The position numbers and the translations under genes were made by a program. Below are positions 47,765 to 56,926 of a stretch of DNA of 64,000 nt, in pieces. Position 1 is the first letter of the stretch. Every line of letters starts with the position of its first letter. Below the pieces are notes generated by a model. That model worked only from the letters and a program-made list of their open reading frames with translations, was not told the origin of the DNA and did not search any database. Source of the stretch: Serratia proteamaculans (GTDB lineage Bacteria; Pseudomonadota; Gammaproteobacteria; Enterobacterales; Enterobacteriaceae); NCBI RefSeq assembly GCF_008830365.1, contig NZ_WBKI01000001.1:930001-994000 (forward strand), in the 5' to 3' direction.

Positions 47765-50071
47765 ATGAAATTTAAACCGGCAATAAAGCCTTATACCGGC
47801 GCGGCGGGCGGCTGGGGTTCACTCGAAGCCACCACTCGCTATGTGCTCGACAGCAAACAGACGCTGAAAAATCTGCGTAACCTGATGCGCGTAAATAAGG
47901 CCCGTGGCTTCGACTGCCCGGGCTGCGCCTGGGGCGATGATAATCACAGCACCTTCAGCTTCTGCGAAAACGGCGCCAAGGCGGTCAGTTGGGAAGCCAC
48001 GCGTAATGCGGTCGAACCGGAATTCTTTGCCGCTCACAGCGTCAGCACTCTGCAGCAACAAAGCGATTACTTTCTTGAGTATCAGGGCCGCCTCACCCAC
48101 CCAATGCGCTATAACGCCGAAACCGACCACTATGAACCGATCGGTTGGCCAGACGCGCTGGCATTGATTGCCCGGCACATCAGGCAAATGGATAATCCGA
48201 ACCAGATCGAGCTGTATACCTCGGGGCGCGCCAGTAACGAAGCCTCCTACCTGTATCAACTGTTTGGTCGCATGCTCGGCACCAGTAACTTTCCTGACTG
48301 CTCCAACATGTGCCACGAAGCCAGCGGCGTCGGGCTGAAACAAAGCATCGGCGTGGGTAAAGGCACCATCCGTATGGATGATTTTGAAAAGGCCGATGCC
48401 ATCTTCGTCTTTGGTCAGAACCCCGGCACCAACCACCCGCGCATGTTGCACAGCCTGAAAAACGCGGCCAGCCGTGGGGCGCGTATTGTCAGTTTTAACA
48501 CCCTGCGCGAACGTGGGCTGGAGCGCTTTGCCGATCCGCAAAGTCCGATTCAAATGCTGACGCCCAAGTCATCACCGATCAGTTCGTCCTATTTCCAACC
48601 CAACCTCGGCGGAGATATGGCCGCGGTACGCGGCATGGTGAAAGCTTTGCTTGAAGGCCACCGTCAGCACTTGGCTGCCGGTGAGCCAGGCCTGTTCGAC
48701 CTGGCCTTTATTGAGCAGCACAGCGTCGGTGTGGAGAGCTATCTGGCGCAGGTAGATGCCACCTCATGGGAGCAAATCACCCAGCAGTCCGGCCTCAGCG
48801 AAGCACAACTACGCCAGGCGGCGGCCATTTATCAGGGTGCCGAACGCGTGATCTGCACCTGGGCGATGGGCATCACCCAGCATAAACACTCAGTACCGAC
48901 GGTGCGTGAGATCACCAACCTGCAACTGCTGTTCGGCCAGTTGGGTAAACCGGGTGCCGGCCTGTGTCCGGTACGCGGCCACAGTAATGTGCAAGGCAAC
49001 CGCACCATGGGTATTGATGAGAAGTCGCCCAAGGCGCTGCTAGACAGCCTGGAGCAACATTTTAACTTCTCGCCGCGACGCGAACCGGGCCATAACACGG
49101 TAGAGGCGATTGAGGCCATGCTGCGTGGTGAAGTGAAGGTTTTGCTGGCGCTGGGCGGTAATCTGGCCGCCGCCGCACCGGACACCGAACGCACAGCCCG
49201 CGCTCTGCGCTGCTGCGACCTCACGGTGCATATCAGTACCAAGCTTAACCGTAGCCATCTGGTCACCGGCAAGGACGCACTGATCCTGCCGACGTTGGGC
49301 CGCACCGAGCAGGACTTGCAGGCCAGCGGCCCGCAGTACATCACGGTAGAAGACTCGTTCAGCATGGTGCATGCCTCTGAAGGCGTCGGCAGGCCGCTGG
49401 CGGAAACCCAACGCTCGGAAACCGCCATTGTCTGCAGTATTGCCGATGCGGTACTGGGCAACCAACAGCTCGACTGGCTGGAGTTGGCGGATGACTATTC
49501 ATTGATCCGCAATCATATTGCCGCCACCATTCCGGGCTTCGAAGATTTTAACCATCGCTGCGATCAGCCGGGCGGTTTCTATCTGGGCAATGCCGCCGCC
49601 GAACTGCGGTTCAATACGCCGAGCGGCAAGGCGGAATTCGGGGCTGCCCCGTTGCCGGACAGCCTGTTCCCACAGTTGGATGGTCGCCAGGCACCCTTCA
49701 CACTGCAGACCTTGCGCTCGCACGATCAGTACAACACCACCATCTACGGGCTGGATGACCGCTATCGCGGCGTGTATGGCCAGCGAGAAGTGCTGTTTAT
49801 TCACCCGGAAGATCTGGCGGCACTGGATATGCAGGACGGCGAACTGGTGGAGATCGAAACCCTGTGGAATGACGGTATCACCCGCAAGGTGAGCGGTTTC
49901 AAACTGGTGAGCTACGATATCCCGCGCGGCAATCTGGCGGCCTATTACCCCGAGACCAACCCGCTGGTGCCCCTGGCCAGCTTTGGTGACGGCACCGGCA
50001 CGCCGACCTCCAAGTCGATCCCGGTTGAGATCCACCGTTGCGTCGCGCAGCCGACGCTGCGTATCGCCTGA
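47765..50071 (+). CDS. ydeP: YdeP-type molybdopterin oxidoreductase
   Basis: 768 residues. Formate-dehydrogenase-H-like family (FdhF/YdeP, TIGR01701). The N-terminal cluster region reads DCPGCAWGDDNHSTFSFCENGAKA, which lacks most of the FdhF Cys motif, and SNMCHEASGVGLKQSIGVGKGT follows. There is no selenocysteine codon: the frame has no internal TGA. E. coli YdeP affects acid resistance via the EvgA system; its electron donor is unknown. ATG 47765 is preceded by CGAAGACC, a weak ribosome site. Monocistronic. Confidence 0.93.
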   Translation: MKFKPAIKPYTGAAGGWGSLEATTRYVLDSKQTLKNLRNLMRVNKARGFDCPGCAWGDDNHSTFSFCENGAKAVSWEATRNAVEPEFFAAHSVSTLQQQSDYFLEYQGRLTHPMRYNAETDHYEPIGWPDALALIARHIRQMDNPNQIELYTSGRASNEASYLYQLFGRMLGTSNFPDCSNMCHEASGVGLKQSIGVGKGTIRMDDFEKADAIFVFGQNPGTNHPRMLHSLKNAASRGARIVSFNTLRERGLERFADPQSPIQMLTPKSSPISSSYFQPNLGGDMAAVRGMVKALLEGHRQHLAAGEPGLFDLAFIEQHSVGVESYLAQVDATSWEQITQQSGLSEAQLRQAAAIYQGAERVICTWAMGITQHKHSVPTVREITNLQLLFGQLGKPGAGLCPVRGHSNVQGNRTMGIDEKSPKALLDSLEQHFNFSPRREPGHNTVEAIEAMLRGEVKVLLALGGNLAAAAPDTERTARALRCCDLTVHISTKLNRSHLVTGKDALILPTLGRTEQDLQASGPQYITVEDSFSMVHASEGVGRPLAETQRSETAIVCSIADAVLGNQQLDWLELADDYSLIRNHIAATIPGFEDFNHRCDQPGGFYLGNAAAELRFNTPSGKAEFGAAPLPDSLFPQLDGRQAPFTLQTLRSHDQYNTTIYGLDDRYRGVYGQREVLFIHPEDLAALDMQDGELVEIETLWNDGITRKVSGFKLVSYDIPRGNLAAYYPETNPLVPLASFGDGTGTPTSKSIPVEIHRCVAQPTLRIA

Positions 50072-50180
50072 CCCGCAGCGCCCGGTTTACGCCGGGCGCG
50101 CTAATATATAGTTGAAAAAATCACTTGGGATGGTCATTGAATTATCCTAGAGTCGTACCGACAACCTAAGAGGGAATCCT

Positions 50181-50708
50181 ATGCCACTGAATGATTTACT
50201 GACGTTGCCAGGTGTGACTGCCCAACCGGAAGCGGTCACCGACGGCTACGTGTTCAATCACACCATGCTCCGTGTCAAAGACCTGAGCAAAGCGCTGGAT
50301 TTTTATACTCGTGTGCTGGGTTTCACCCCGGTGTACCTGGAAGAATTCAAAGAAGCCGCGTTTACTATTTGCTATCTGACCCGTAGCCCACGCAATCAGA
50401 TCCCTCAGGATGACGCCGAGCGCAAACGCTGGGTGCTGAGCCAGCCTGGCATTTTGGAACTGACCCATAATCACGGCAGCGAACAGCAGGCCGATTTCCA
50501 CTACCACAACGGCAACAGCGAGCCACGTGGCTTTGGCCACCTGTGTGTCACCGTGCCGGACGTGCGTGCCGCCTGTGAGCGTTTTGAGCAGTTGGGTGTG
50601 AACTTCCAGAAGCGCCTGCATGAAGGCCGAATGAACTACGTGGCCTTTATCAAAGATCCTGACGACTACTGGATTGAAATACTGCAGCCAACGCCGCTAC
50701 AGGACTGA
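50181..50708 (+). CDS. Lactoylglutathione lyase (glyoxalase I), 175-residue type
   Basis: 175 residues with one VOC glyoxalase domain. Metal-ligand segments FNHTMLRVKD (His27), IELTHN-like ILELTHNHG (Glu), GHLCVTVPD (His) and YWIEILQP (Glu) are all present. It is longer than E. coli GloA (135) and contains the extra loop PQDDAERKRWVLSQPG seen in the larger zinc-type enzymes. Isomerises the hemithioacetal of methylglyoxal and glutathione to S-lactoylglutathione. Own ribosome site (GAGGGAATCCT) and own terminator. Confidence 0.92.
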   Translation: MPLNDLLTLPGVTAQPEAVTDGYVFNHTMLRVKDLSKALDFYTRVLGFTPVYLEEFKEAAFTICYLTRSPRNQIPQDDAERKRWVLSQPGILELTHNHGSEQQADFHYHNGNSEPRGFGHLCVTVPDVRAACERFEQLGVNFQKRLHEGRMNYVAFIKDPDDYWIEILQPTPLQD

Positions 50709-50723
50709 TTTCGCCCCACTTCT

Positions 50724-50749
50724 CCCCGGTCTGCTGAGCCGGGGTTTTT
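50724..50749 (+). terminator. Terminator after the glyoxalase I gene
   Basis: CCCCGG (50724-50729) with CCGGGG (50739-50744), then TTTTT. Confidence 0.8.
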
Positions 50750-50892
50750 CTTTCCGGCGATTGAACGCTCGATATTCCATGAAATCACGAGCCAACGCGG
50801 GAAACCACGACGTTAGGCTTGCTCGCAGCAGGTGATTCGCGTAAAACTGTCAGCCGCAAATCTTGCCACTCACAACCCATTCACTGGACGAT

Positions 50893-52827
50893 ATGTTTCA
50901 AGATAACCCGCTGCTGGCGCAGCTTAAACAGCAACTTCACTCTCAGACCCCGCGCGTTGAAGGCGTAGTAAAAGGGACTGAGAAAGGCTTTGGCTTTCTT
51001 GAAGTAGACGGTCAAAAAAGTTATTTCATTCCGCCACCGTACATGAAGAAAGTCATGCACGGCGATCGGGTGAGCGCGACCCTGCACACCGAGAAAGAAC
51101 GCGAAATCGCCGAGCCGGAAACCCTGATCGAGCCATTCCTGTCGCGTTTTGTCGGCCGTGTGCAAAAGCGCGATGACCGCTTGTCCATCGTGCCCGATCA
51201 TCCTTTGCTGAAAGACGCGATCCCATGTCGTCCAGCGCGTGATCTGAAGCATAACTTCCAGGCCGGTGACTGGGCAGTTGCCCAAATGTGTCGCCACCCG
51301 CTGAAGGGCGATCGTGGCTTTAACGCCGATCTGACCCATTTCATTACCGACGGTGAAGATCACCTGGCACCGTGGTGGGTAACTCTGGCCCGTCACAATC
51401 TGGAAAAAGAAGCCCCGGAAATGATCGCTACCCGCGAGCCGGACGTTTCGTTGCCGCGTGAAGATCTGACTGCGCTGAACTTTGTCACCATCGACAGTGC
51501 CAGCACCGAAGATATGGACGATGCGCTGTTCGTGCAGGACAACGGCGACGGCACACTGCAGTTGACCATCGCTATCGCCGATCCGACCGCTTACGTCGAG
51601 CAAGGTAGCCCATTGGATGAAATCGCCCGCAAGCGCGCCTTCACCAACTACCTGCCGGGCTTCAACATCCCGATGTTGCCCCGTGACCTGTCAGAAAACC
51701 TGTGTTCACTGCGCCCGAACCAACGCCGTCCGGTGCTGGCCTGCCGCGTGACCGTCGGTGCCGACGGCGCATTGGCTAACGACATTCACTTCTTCGCCGC
51801 CGAGATCGAGTCAAAAGCCAAACTGGTTTATGACGAAGTGTCCGACTGGCTGGAAGGCATTGCCGGCTGGCAACCGCCGAGTGACGACATTGCGCAGCAA
51901 ATCACCCTGCTCAAGCGCGTGTGCGATGTGCGTAACGCCTGGCGCCACCAGCATGCTCTGGTGTTCAAGGATCGCCCTGACTACCGCTTTGTGCTGGGCG
52001 AAAAAGGCGAAGTGCTGGAGATCGTCACCGAGCAGCGCCGCAGCGCCAATCGCATCGTTGAAGAGTGCATGATTGCTTCTAACGTTTGTGCCGCTATCGT
52101 GCTGCGTGACCGTCTGGGCTTCGGCATTTACAACGTGCATACCGGTTTCGATCCGCTGCTGGTCGAGCAGGCGGTTACCGTGCTGCAGGCTAATGGCGTA
52201 GAAGCCGAAGCCGAGAAACTGCTGACGCTGGACGGGTTCTGCGAACTACGTCGTCACCTGGATTCACAGCCGACCCAGTTCCTCGACAGCCGCATCCGTC
52301 GTTCCCAGACCTATGCCGAGATCAGCACCACACCGGGCCCGCATTTCGGCCTGGGGCTGGAAGCCTACGCCACCTGGACCTCACCGATCCGTAAATACGG
52401 CGATATGGTTAACCACCGCCTACTGAAAGCCATTATTACCGGGCAGTCCGCTGAGAAACCACAGGATGAAGTGACCGTCCAGTTGGCCGAACGCCGTCGT
52501 CTTAACCGCATGGCGGAGCGCGACGTAGGTGATTGGCTGTACGCTCGCTACCTGAAAGATAAAGCTGGCACCGATGAGCGCTTCAATGCGGAAATCATCG
52601 ACGTGACCCGCGGCGGGCTGCGTGTGCGCCTGCTGGACAACGGTGCTGTAGCCTTTATCCCGGCACCGTTTATTCACGCGGTGCGTGATGAAATGGTCTG
52701 CAGCCAAGATACCGGCACGGTGCAGATCAAAGGCGAAGTCGTCTATCGTCAGGGTGACAGCCTGCAGGTCACTATCGCCGAAGTGCGTATGGAAACCCGC
52801 AGCGTGATCGCCAGACCGGCGGCCTAA
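50893..52827 (+). CDS. rnb: Exoribonuclease II
   Basis: 644 residues from ATG 50893, the same length and start ([20 protein letters not shown]) as E. coli RNase II; an in-frame extension to 50863 is not conserved. Two cold-shock domains, the RNB catalytic domain with the four aspartates in [14 protein letters not shown] (near residues 201-210), and a C-terminal S1 domain. Degrades RNA 3' to 5', sparing structured ends. Monocistronic with a terminator. Confidence 0.97.
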   Translation: MFQDNPLLAQLKQQLHSQTPRVEGVVKGTEKGFGFLEVDGQKSYFIPPPYMKKVMHGDRVSATLHTEKEREIAEPETLIEPFLSRFVGRVQKRDDRLSIVPDHPLLKDAIPCRPARDLKHNFQAGDWAVAQMCRHPLKGDRGFNADLTHFITDGEDHLAPWWVTLARHNLEKEAPEMIATREPDVSLPREDLTALNFVTIDSASTEDMDDALFVQDNGDGTLQLTIAIADPTAYVEQGSPLDEIARKRAFTNYLPGFNIPMLPRDLSENLCSLRPNQRRPVLACRVTVGADGALANDIHFFAAEIESKAKLVYDEVSDWLEGIAGWQPPSDDIAQQITLLKRVCDVRNAWRHQHALVFKDRPDYRFVLGEKGEVLEIVTEQRRSANRIVEECMIASNVCAAIVLRDRLGFGIYNVHTGFDPLLVEQAVTVLQANGVEAEAEKLLTLDGFCELRRHLDSQPTQFLDSRIRRSQTYAEISTTPGPHFGLGLEAYATWTSPIRKYGDMVNHRLLKAIITGQSAEKPQDEVTVQLAERRRLNRMAERDVGDWLYARYLKDKAGTDERFNAEIIDVTRGGLRVRLLDNGAVAFIPAPFIHAVRDEMVCSQDTGTVQIKGEVVYRQGDSLQVTIAEVRMETRSVIARPAA

Positions 52828-52856
52828 CCCCGCGAGACTCATCTCACGTCAGACAA

Positions 52857-52888
52857 ACACCGGACGGGTCAACCTCCGGTGTTTTTTT
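52857..52888 (+). terminator. Terminator of rnb
   Basis: ACACCGGA (52857-52864) with TCCGGTGT (52875-52882), then TTTTTTT. Confidence 0.88.
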
Positions 52889-53065
52889 CGCCTGTTGATG
52901 ACCACAACAATCTCATCACATTGTTTTTACGCCATTACTTAACCAGCATCACATTTCTCATCCGACCTGCTGTTCTTCACGCGCAAAACTCCTACTTTTA
53001 ATGGGTATCCATTATCCATAACAACATCGCTTTCTTTATTTCTGCACACCAAGGAGTCGTTGAAG

Positions 53066-55123
53066 ATGAAGAACGTCAAGTCTGGGATCATCTGGCTGGT
53101 AGTGGCGTTGGTGGGCGCATTTGCCTTCGCCATGCTGGCCCTTAGCCGTGGTGAACATGTCAACGCGGTTTGGCTGGTGGTGGCGGCGATTGCCTGTTAC
53201 AGCATCGCTTACCGCTTCTATAGCCTGTTCATCGCCAAAAAAGTATTTGAGCTCGACGATCGCCGCATGACGCCGGCGGAGCGTCGCAATGACGGGCTGG
53301 ATTATGTCCCTACCAACAAGTGGGTGCTGTTTGGTCACCACTTTGCCGCTATCGCCGGAGCCGGGCCGCTGGTTGGCCCGATCCTGGCGGCGCAAATGGG
53401 TTTTCTGCCCGGCACCATCTGGATCCTGGTGGGGGTGATGCTGGCCGGTGCGGTGCAGGACTTCCTGATCCTGTTCATTTCCACCCGCCGCGACGGTCGC
53501 TCGTTGGGTGAAATGGCCAAGCAGGAACTGGGGGCCTTTGCCGGGGTGATCACCATGCTGGGCGCACTGGGAGTGATGATTATCATTCTGTCCGCGCTGG
53601 CACTGGTGGTGGTAAAAGCCCTGGCCGACAGCCCATGGGGATTGTTCACCATCGCCGCCACCATTCCTATCGCGCTGTTTATGGGCGTGTATATGCGTTT
53701 CATCCGTCCAGGTAAAATCGCTGAAATCTCGGTGGTGGGCTTCGCCCTGATGCTGCTGGCGATCATTTATGGCGGCAATGTGGCACAAGACCCCTACTGG
53801 GGCCCCTTCTTCACGCTGCACGGCACCACGCTGACCTGGGTGCTGGTGGTCTATGGCTTCGTCGCCTCGGTGCTGCCAGTGTGGCTGCTGCTGGCACCGC
53901 GTGACTATCTGTCCACCTTTATGAAGATTGGCGTTATTATCGGGCTGGCGGTCGGCATCGTCTTCGCCATGCCAGAGATGAAAATGCCGGCGGTATCGCG
54001 CTTTATCGACGGCAGTGGCCCGGTATTCGCCGGTTCGCTGTTCCCGTTCCTGTTTATCACCATCGCCTGCGGCTCGATTTCGGGCTTCCATGCACTGGTA
54101 TCCAGCGGCACTACGCCGAAGCTGGTGGAACGTGAAAGCCACATCCGTTTTATCGGCTACGGCGCCATGCTGATGGAGTCCTTCGTGGCGATCATGGCCC
54201 TGATCTGCGCCTCGGTCATCGATCCAGGCGTTTACTTCGCCATGAACTCGCCGGCGGCGCTGATCGGTACCACGGTAGAGAATGCCTCGCAGGTGATCAA
54301 CGGTTGGGGCTTTATGATCACCCCGGAAACCCTGACGATGATTGCCAAAGACGTTGGGGAGCATTCGATTCTGTCACGTGCGGGTGGCGCACCGACCTTT
54401 GCGGTGGGTATGGCGCACATCATTACCGAGGTGTTCAACAGCCGCGCGATGATGGCGTTCTGGTACCACTTCGCCATTCTGTTCGAAGCCCTGTTTATTC
54501 TGACCGCCGTCGATGCCGGGACCCGCGCCTGTCGCTTTATGGTGCAGGATTTGGTCGGCGTGGCAATCCCAAGGCTGGCCAATAACCGTTCGTGGTTCGG
54601 TAATCTGGCGGGCACTACGGTAGCCGTCGCCGGCTGGGGCTTCTTTGTGTATCAGGGGGTAGTTGATCCGCTCGGCGGCATCAACACCCTGTGGCCGCTG
54701 TTTGGTATCGGCAACCAGATGCTGGCGTCGATGGCGCTGATCCTCGGTACCGTGGTGCTGTTCAAAATGAAAAAGCAGCGCTATGCCTGGGTGACTATCC
54801 TGCCGACCGTCTGGCTGTTTATCACCTCAATGACCGCCGGCTGGCAGAAAATCTTCCATGAGAAACCGAGTATCGGCTTCCTGGCGCAGGCGAAGAAATT
54901 CTCTAACGGTATTGAGCAAGGTACGTTGATCGCCCCTGCCAAAACATTGAAGGATATGGAAACCATCGTTTTCAGCAACCAGATTAACGCCGCGCTCTGT
55001 GCTTTCTTTATGCTGGTAGCGGTCACCATGCTGGTCTCCGCCTTCTTTGTGATCCGTCGTGCGCTGAACGCCAGCCAGCCAACGGTGAAAGAGTCGCCGA
55101 TCGTCCTGCGTGAGAATGGCTAA
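53066..55123 (+). CDS. CstA-family carbon-starvation/pyruvate transporter
   Basis: 685 residues, about 16 to 18 predicted membrane helices. Start ATG 53066 has AAGGAG 9 bases upstream. Signature blocks RMTPAERRNDGLDYVPTNKW, LFGHHFAAIAGAGPLVGP, GSISGFHALVSSGTTPK and WYHFAILFEALFILTAVDAG match CstA and BtsT (YjiY). CstA imports peptides or pyruvate on starvation, BtsT pyruvate. The sequence shares features with both (CstA-like LAPRDYLSTFMKIG; BtsT-like DPYWGP), so I do not choose. Confidence 0.93.
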   Translation: MKNVKSGIIWLVVALVGAFAFAMLALSRGEHVNAVWLVVAAIACYSIAYRFYSLFIAKKVFELDDRRMTPAERRNDGLDYVPTNKWVLFGHHFAAIAGAGPLVGPILAAQMGFLPGTIWILVGVMLAGAVQDFLILFISTRRDGRSLGEMAKQELGAFAGVITMLGALGVMIIILSALALVVVKALADSPWGLFTIAATIPIALFMGVYMRFIRPGKIAEISVVGFALMLLAIIYGGNVAQDPYWGPFFTLHGTTLTWVLVVYGFVASVLPVWLLLAPRDYLSTFMKIGVIIGLAVGIVFAMPEMKMPAVSRFIDGSGPVFAGSLFPFLFITIACGSISGFHALVSSGTTPKLVERESHIRFIGYGAMLMESFVAIMALICASVIDPGVYFAMNSPAALIGTTVENASQVINGWGFMITPETLTMIAKDVGEHSILSRAGGAPTFAVGMAHIITEVFNSRAMMAFWYHFAILFEALFILTAVDAGTRACRFMVQDLVGVAIPRLANNRSWFGNLAGTTVAVAGWGFFVYQGVVDPLGGINTLWPLFGIGNQMLASMALILGTVVLFKMKKQRYAWVTILPTVWLFITSMTAGWQKIFHEKPSIGFLAQAKKFSNGIEQGTLIAPAKTLKDMETIVFSNQINAALCAFFMLVAVTMLVSAFFVIRRALNASQPTVKESPIVLRENG

Positions 55124-55169
55124 CCCTGCGATTGAGTGCGGCATATCGCGCAACTATTTATAAATAACC

Positions 55170-55195
55170 GGGCACTGAGTCAGTGCCCTTTTTTT
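55170..55195 (+). terminator. Terminator of the CstA-family gene
   Basis: GGGCACT (55170-55176) with AGTGCCC (55182-55188), then seven Ts. Confidence 0.85.
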
Positions 55196-55210
55196 CGCTT
55201 ATTTCACAAG

Positions 55211-55876
55211 TCAGTTCAGCAAGTTAGTCCCAAACGCCCCCTGCCAATCCTGCTCGAACTTTTCTACCGCTGCCTGAACCGCCGGGGCAGTAAGGAACTG
55301 CTCAGCCACGTCGACCGGCAAGGTGATGGCCTGGCAGCCCGCCAGCAAGCATGCCAACGCCTGACGCGGCGTTTTAAAACTGGCGGCCAACACCCGGGCT
55401 CCCGGCGCATGCAGCGTCAGCAACTGCTGCAACTCATGCACCATTTCGATACCGTCGCCGCCCTGCGCGTCCAAACGGTTAACGTAAGGCGCCACGTACT
55501 CCGCCCCGGCCAGCGCCGCCAACAACCCCTGACCTGCACCATAGACCGCCGTCCCCAAAGTAGGGATCGACATCGCCTTCAGTTTTTTAATCGCAGCCAG
55601 CCCTTCCGCGGTCGCCGGCACCTTCACCACCAGCCCCGGCACCCGCTGATGAAGCAACGCCGCTTCGGCCACCATGCGCTCGGCATCGTTGGCCATCACC
55701 TGAGCAAACAGCTTGCCAGTGCCCCCCAGCGCATCGCGCAGCGCCGGTAACACCTCCCAAATGGGCTTTCCTTCTTTGGCAACAATGCTTGGGTTGGTGG
55801 TCACACCGTGCAACGGCAGGATGCGCGCCAGACGTTTTACTGCGTTCACATCAGCGGTATCGAGATAAAGCTCCAT
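55211..55876 (-). CDS. fsa: Fructose-6-phosphate aldolase (Fsa/TalC type)
   Basis: 221 residues. Class I aldolase of the transaldolase family: GVTTNPSI near residue 24, Schiff-base lysine in VVKVPAT (about 85), and KTPRQAL near the C-terminus. Reversible conversion of fructose 6-phosphate to dihydroxyacetone plus glyceraldehyde 3-phosphate, also works with glycerone and related donors. It shares features of both FsaA and FsaB. Divergent from the glycyl-radical enzyme operon; in E. coli fsaA neighbours ybiWY, supporting a shared pathway. Confidence 0.93.
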   Translation of the reverse strand: MELYLDTADVNAVKRLARILPLHGVTTNPSIVAKEGKPIWEVLPALRDALGGTGKLFAQVMANDAERMVAEAALLHQRVPGLVVKVPATAEGLAAIKKLKAMSIPTLGTAVYGAGQGLLAALAGAEYVAPYVNRLDAQGGDGIEMVHELQQLLTLHAPGARVLAASFKTPRQALACLLAGCQAITLPVDVAEQFLTAPAVQAAVEKFEQDWQGAFGTNLLN

Positions 55877-55946
55877 TATGGACTCCTGAATCTTCTGTGG
55901 GCGAATTCAAACTCTCATCATAGTAGGGCATGCAATGCGTTTATAT

Positions 55947-55960
55947 TTGATCGAAATCAA
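55947..55960 (+). promoter_or_regulatory. Consensus FNR box of the glycyl-radical operon
   Basis: TTGATCGAAATCAA matches TTGAT-N4-ATCAA perfectly. A TTTAAT -10 element lies at 55983-55988; the predicted start near 55995 is 41.5 bases from the box centre, the class II FNR position. The same region separates the divergent fsa gene. Confidence 0.85.
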
Positions 55961-56022
55961 ATCAACTTTCATTCGAAACAACTTTAATGACATCAGTAAA
56001 GCAACTGAATGACAGGTGACTC

Positions 56023-56922
56023 GTGATCTTCAATCTGCAGCGCTATTCCACCCATGATGGCCCCGGCATTCGCAGCGTGGTATTCCTGAAGGGCTGCTCA
56101 CTCGGCTGCCTCTGGTGCCAGAACCCGGAAAGCCGCGCGCGACAGGCCGATCTGCTGTTCGACCCTCGCCTGTGCCTGAGCGGCTGCACGCTGTGTGGAG
56201 ACGACCACTCGCCGGCAATCCGGCGGATAGACGGTAACCTGGTGATCCAACGCGATTTGCTCAGCCATGAAGATTATGCCGCATTGGCCGCCCGTTGCCC
56301 AACCGGCGCACTCAGCCTGTGCGGTAACGCGGTTAATATCGACGATATCATGGCCGAAGTGTTGCGCGACCGGCCCTTTTATTTACGTACCGGTGGGGGC
56401 CTGACGCTTTCTGGCGGTGAACCCTTTATGCAACCGACCGTGGCGGCAGAACTGCTGCGTCGCGGTCATGACGCCGGTATTCATACCGCGGTAGAGTCCT
56501 GCCTGCATACCCCGTGGTCGCACATCACCCCTTCACTGCCCTGGCTTGACCTGATGCTGGCGGATCTGAAACACGTCGATGAACGACGTTTCAAACAGTG
56601 GACCGGCGGATCCGCCAAACGGGTGATGGATAACTTCCGCCGGCTGGCAGCCCATGGCACCCCAACTACCGTACGCGTACCGCTGATCCCAGAATTTAAC
56701 GCCGATCGCCATTCTATCCGCGCGATTGTCGATTTCGCTGCCGATGAAGCCGGTGCCAAAGAGATCCATTTCCTGCCGTATCACACGCTGGGCATCAATA
56801 AATACCACTTGCTTGGCGAACATTATCACGCTGCCCGTACCCCACTGGATGCGCCCGAATTGCTGGCCTATGCCGAGCAGTACGCCGAAGCCAAAGGGCT
56901 GACCGCCATTTTGCGAGGATAA
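56023..56922 (+). CDS. ybiY: Glycyl-radical enzyme activase (YbiY-like)
   Basis: 299 residues, GTG start at 56023. Radical SAM cluster motif CSLGCLWC (CxxxCxxC) near residue 26-33, followed by a ferredoxin-like insert of cysteines (CLSGCTLC near 53; [11 protein letters not shown]) and the [15 protein letters not shown] block. Matches E. coli YbiY throughout, including [14 protein letters not shown]. It generates the glycyl radical on the enzyme encoded 4 bases downstream. Oxygen sensitive, consistent with the FNR box ahead. Confidence 0.93.
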   Translation: MIFNLQRYSTHDGPGIRSVVFLKGCSLGCLWCQNPESRARQADLLFDPRLCLSGCTLCGDDHSPAIRRIDGNLVIQRDLLSHEDYAALAARCPTGALSLCGNAVNIDDIMAEVLRDRPFYLRTGGGLTLSGGEPFMQPTVAAELLRRGHDAGIHTAVESCLHTPWSHITPSLPWLDLMLADLKHVDERRFKQWTGGSAKRVMDNFRRLAAHGTPTTVRVPLIPEFNADRHSIRAIVDFAADEAGAKEIHFLPYHTLGINKYHLLGEHYHAARTPLDAPELLAYAEQYAEAKGLTAILRG

Positions 56923-56926
56923 CATC

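Noticed and set aside
52905-52925. CRP-like half-site TCACA before the CstA-family gene
   Set aside because: The other half (TGTGA) is missing at the right spacing.
53036-54364. 442-codon frame on the minus strand
   Set aside because: It is antisense to the CstA-family gene, rich in H, R, Q and D with no domain, as expected of the mirror of a GC-rich membrane protein.
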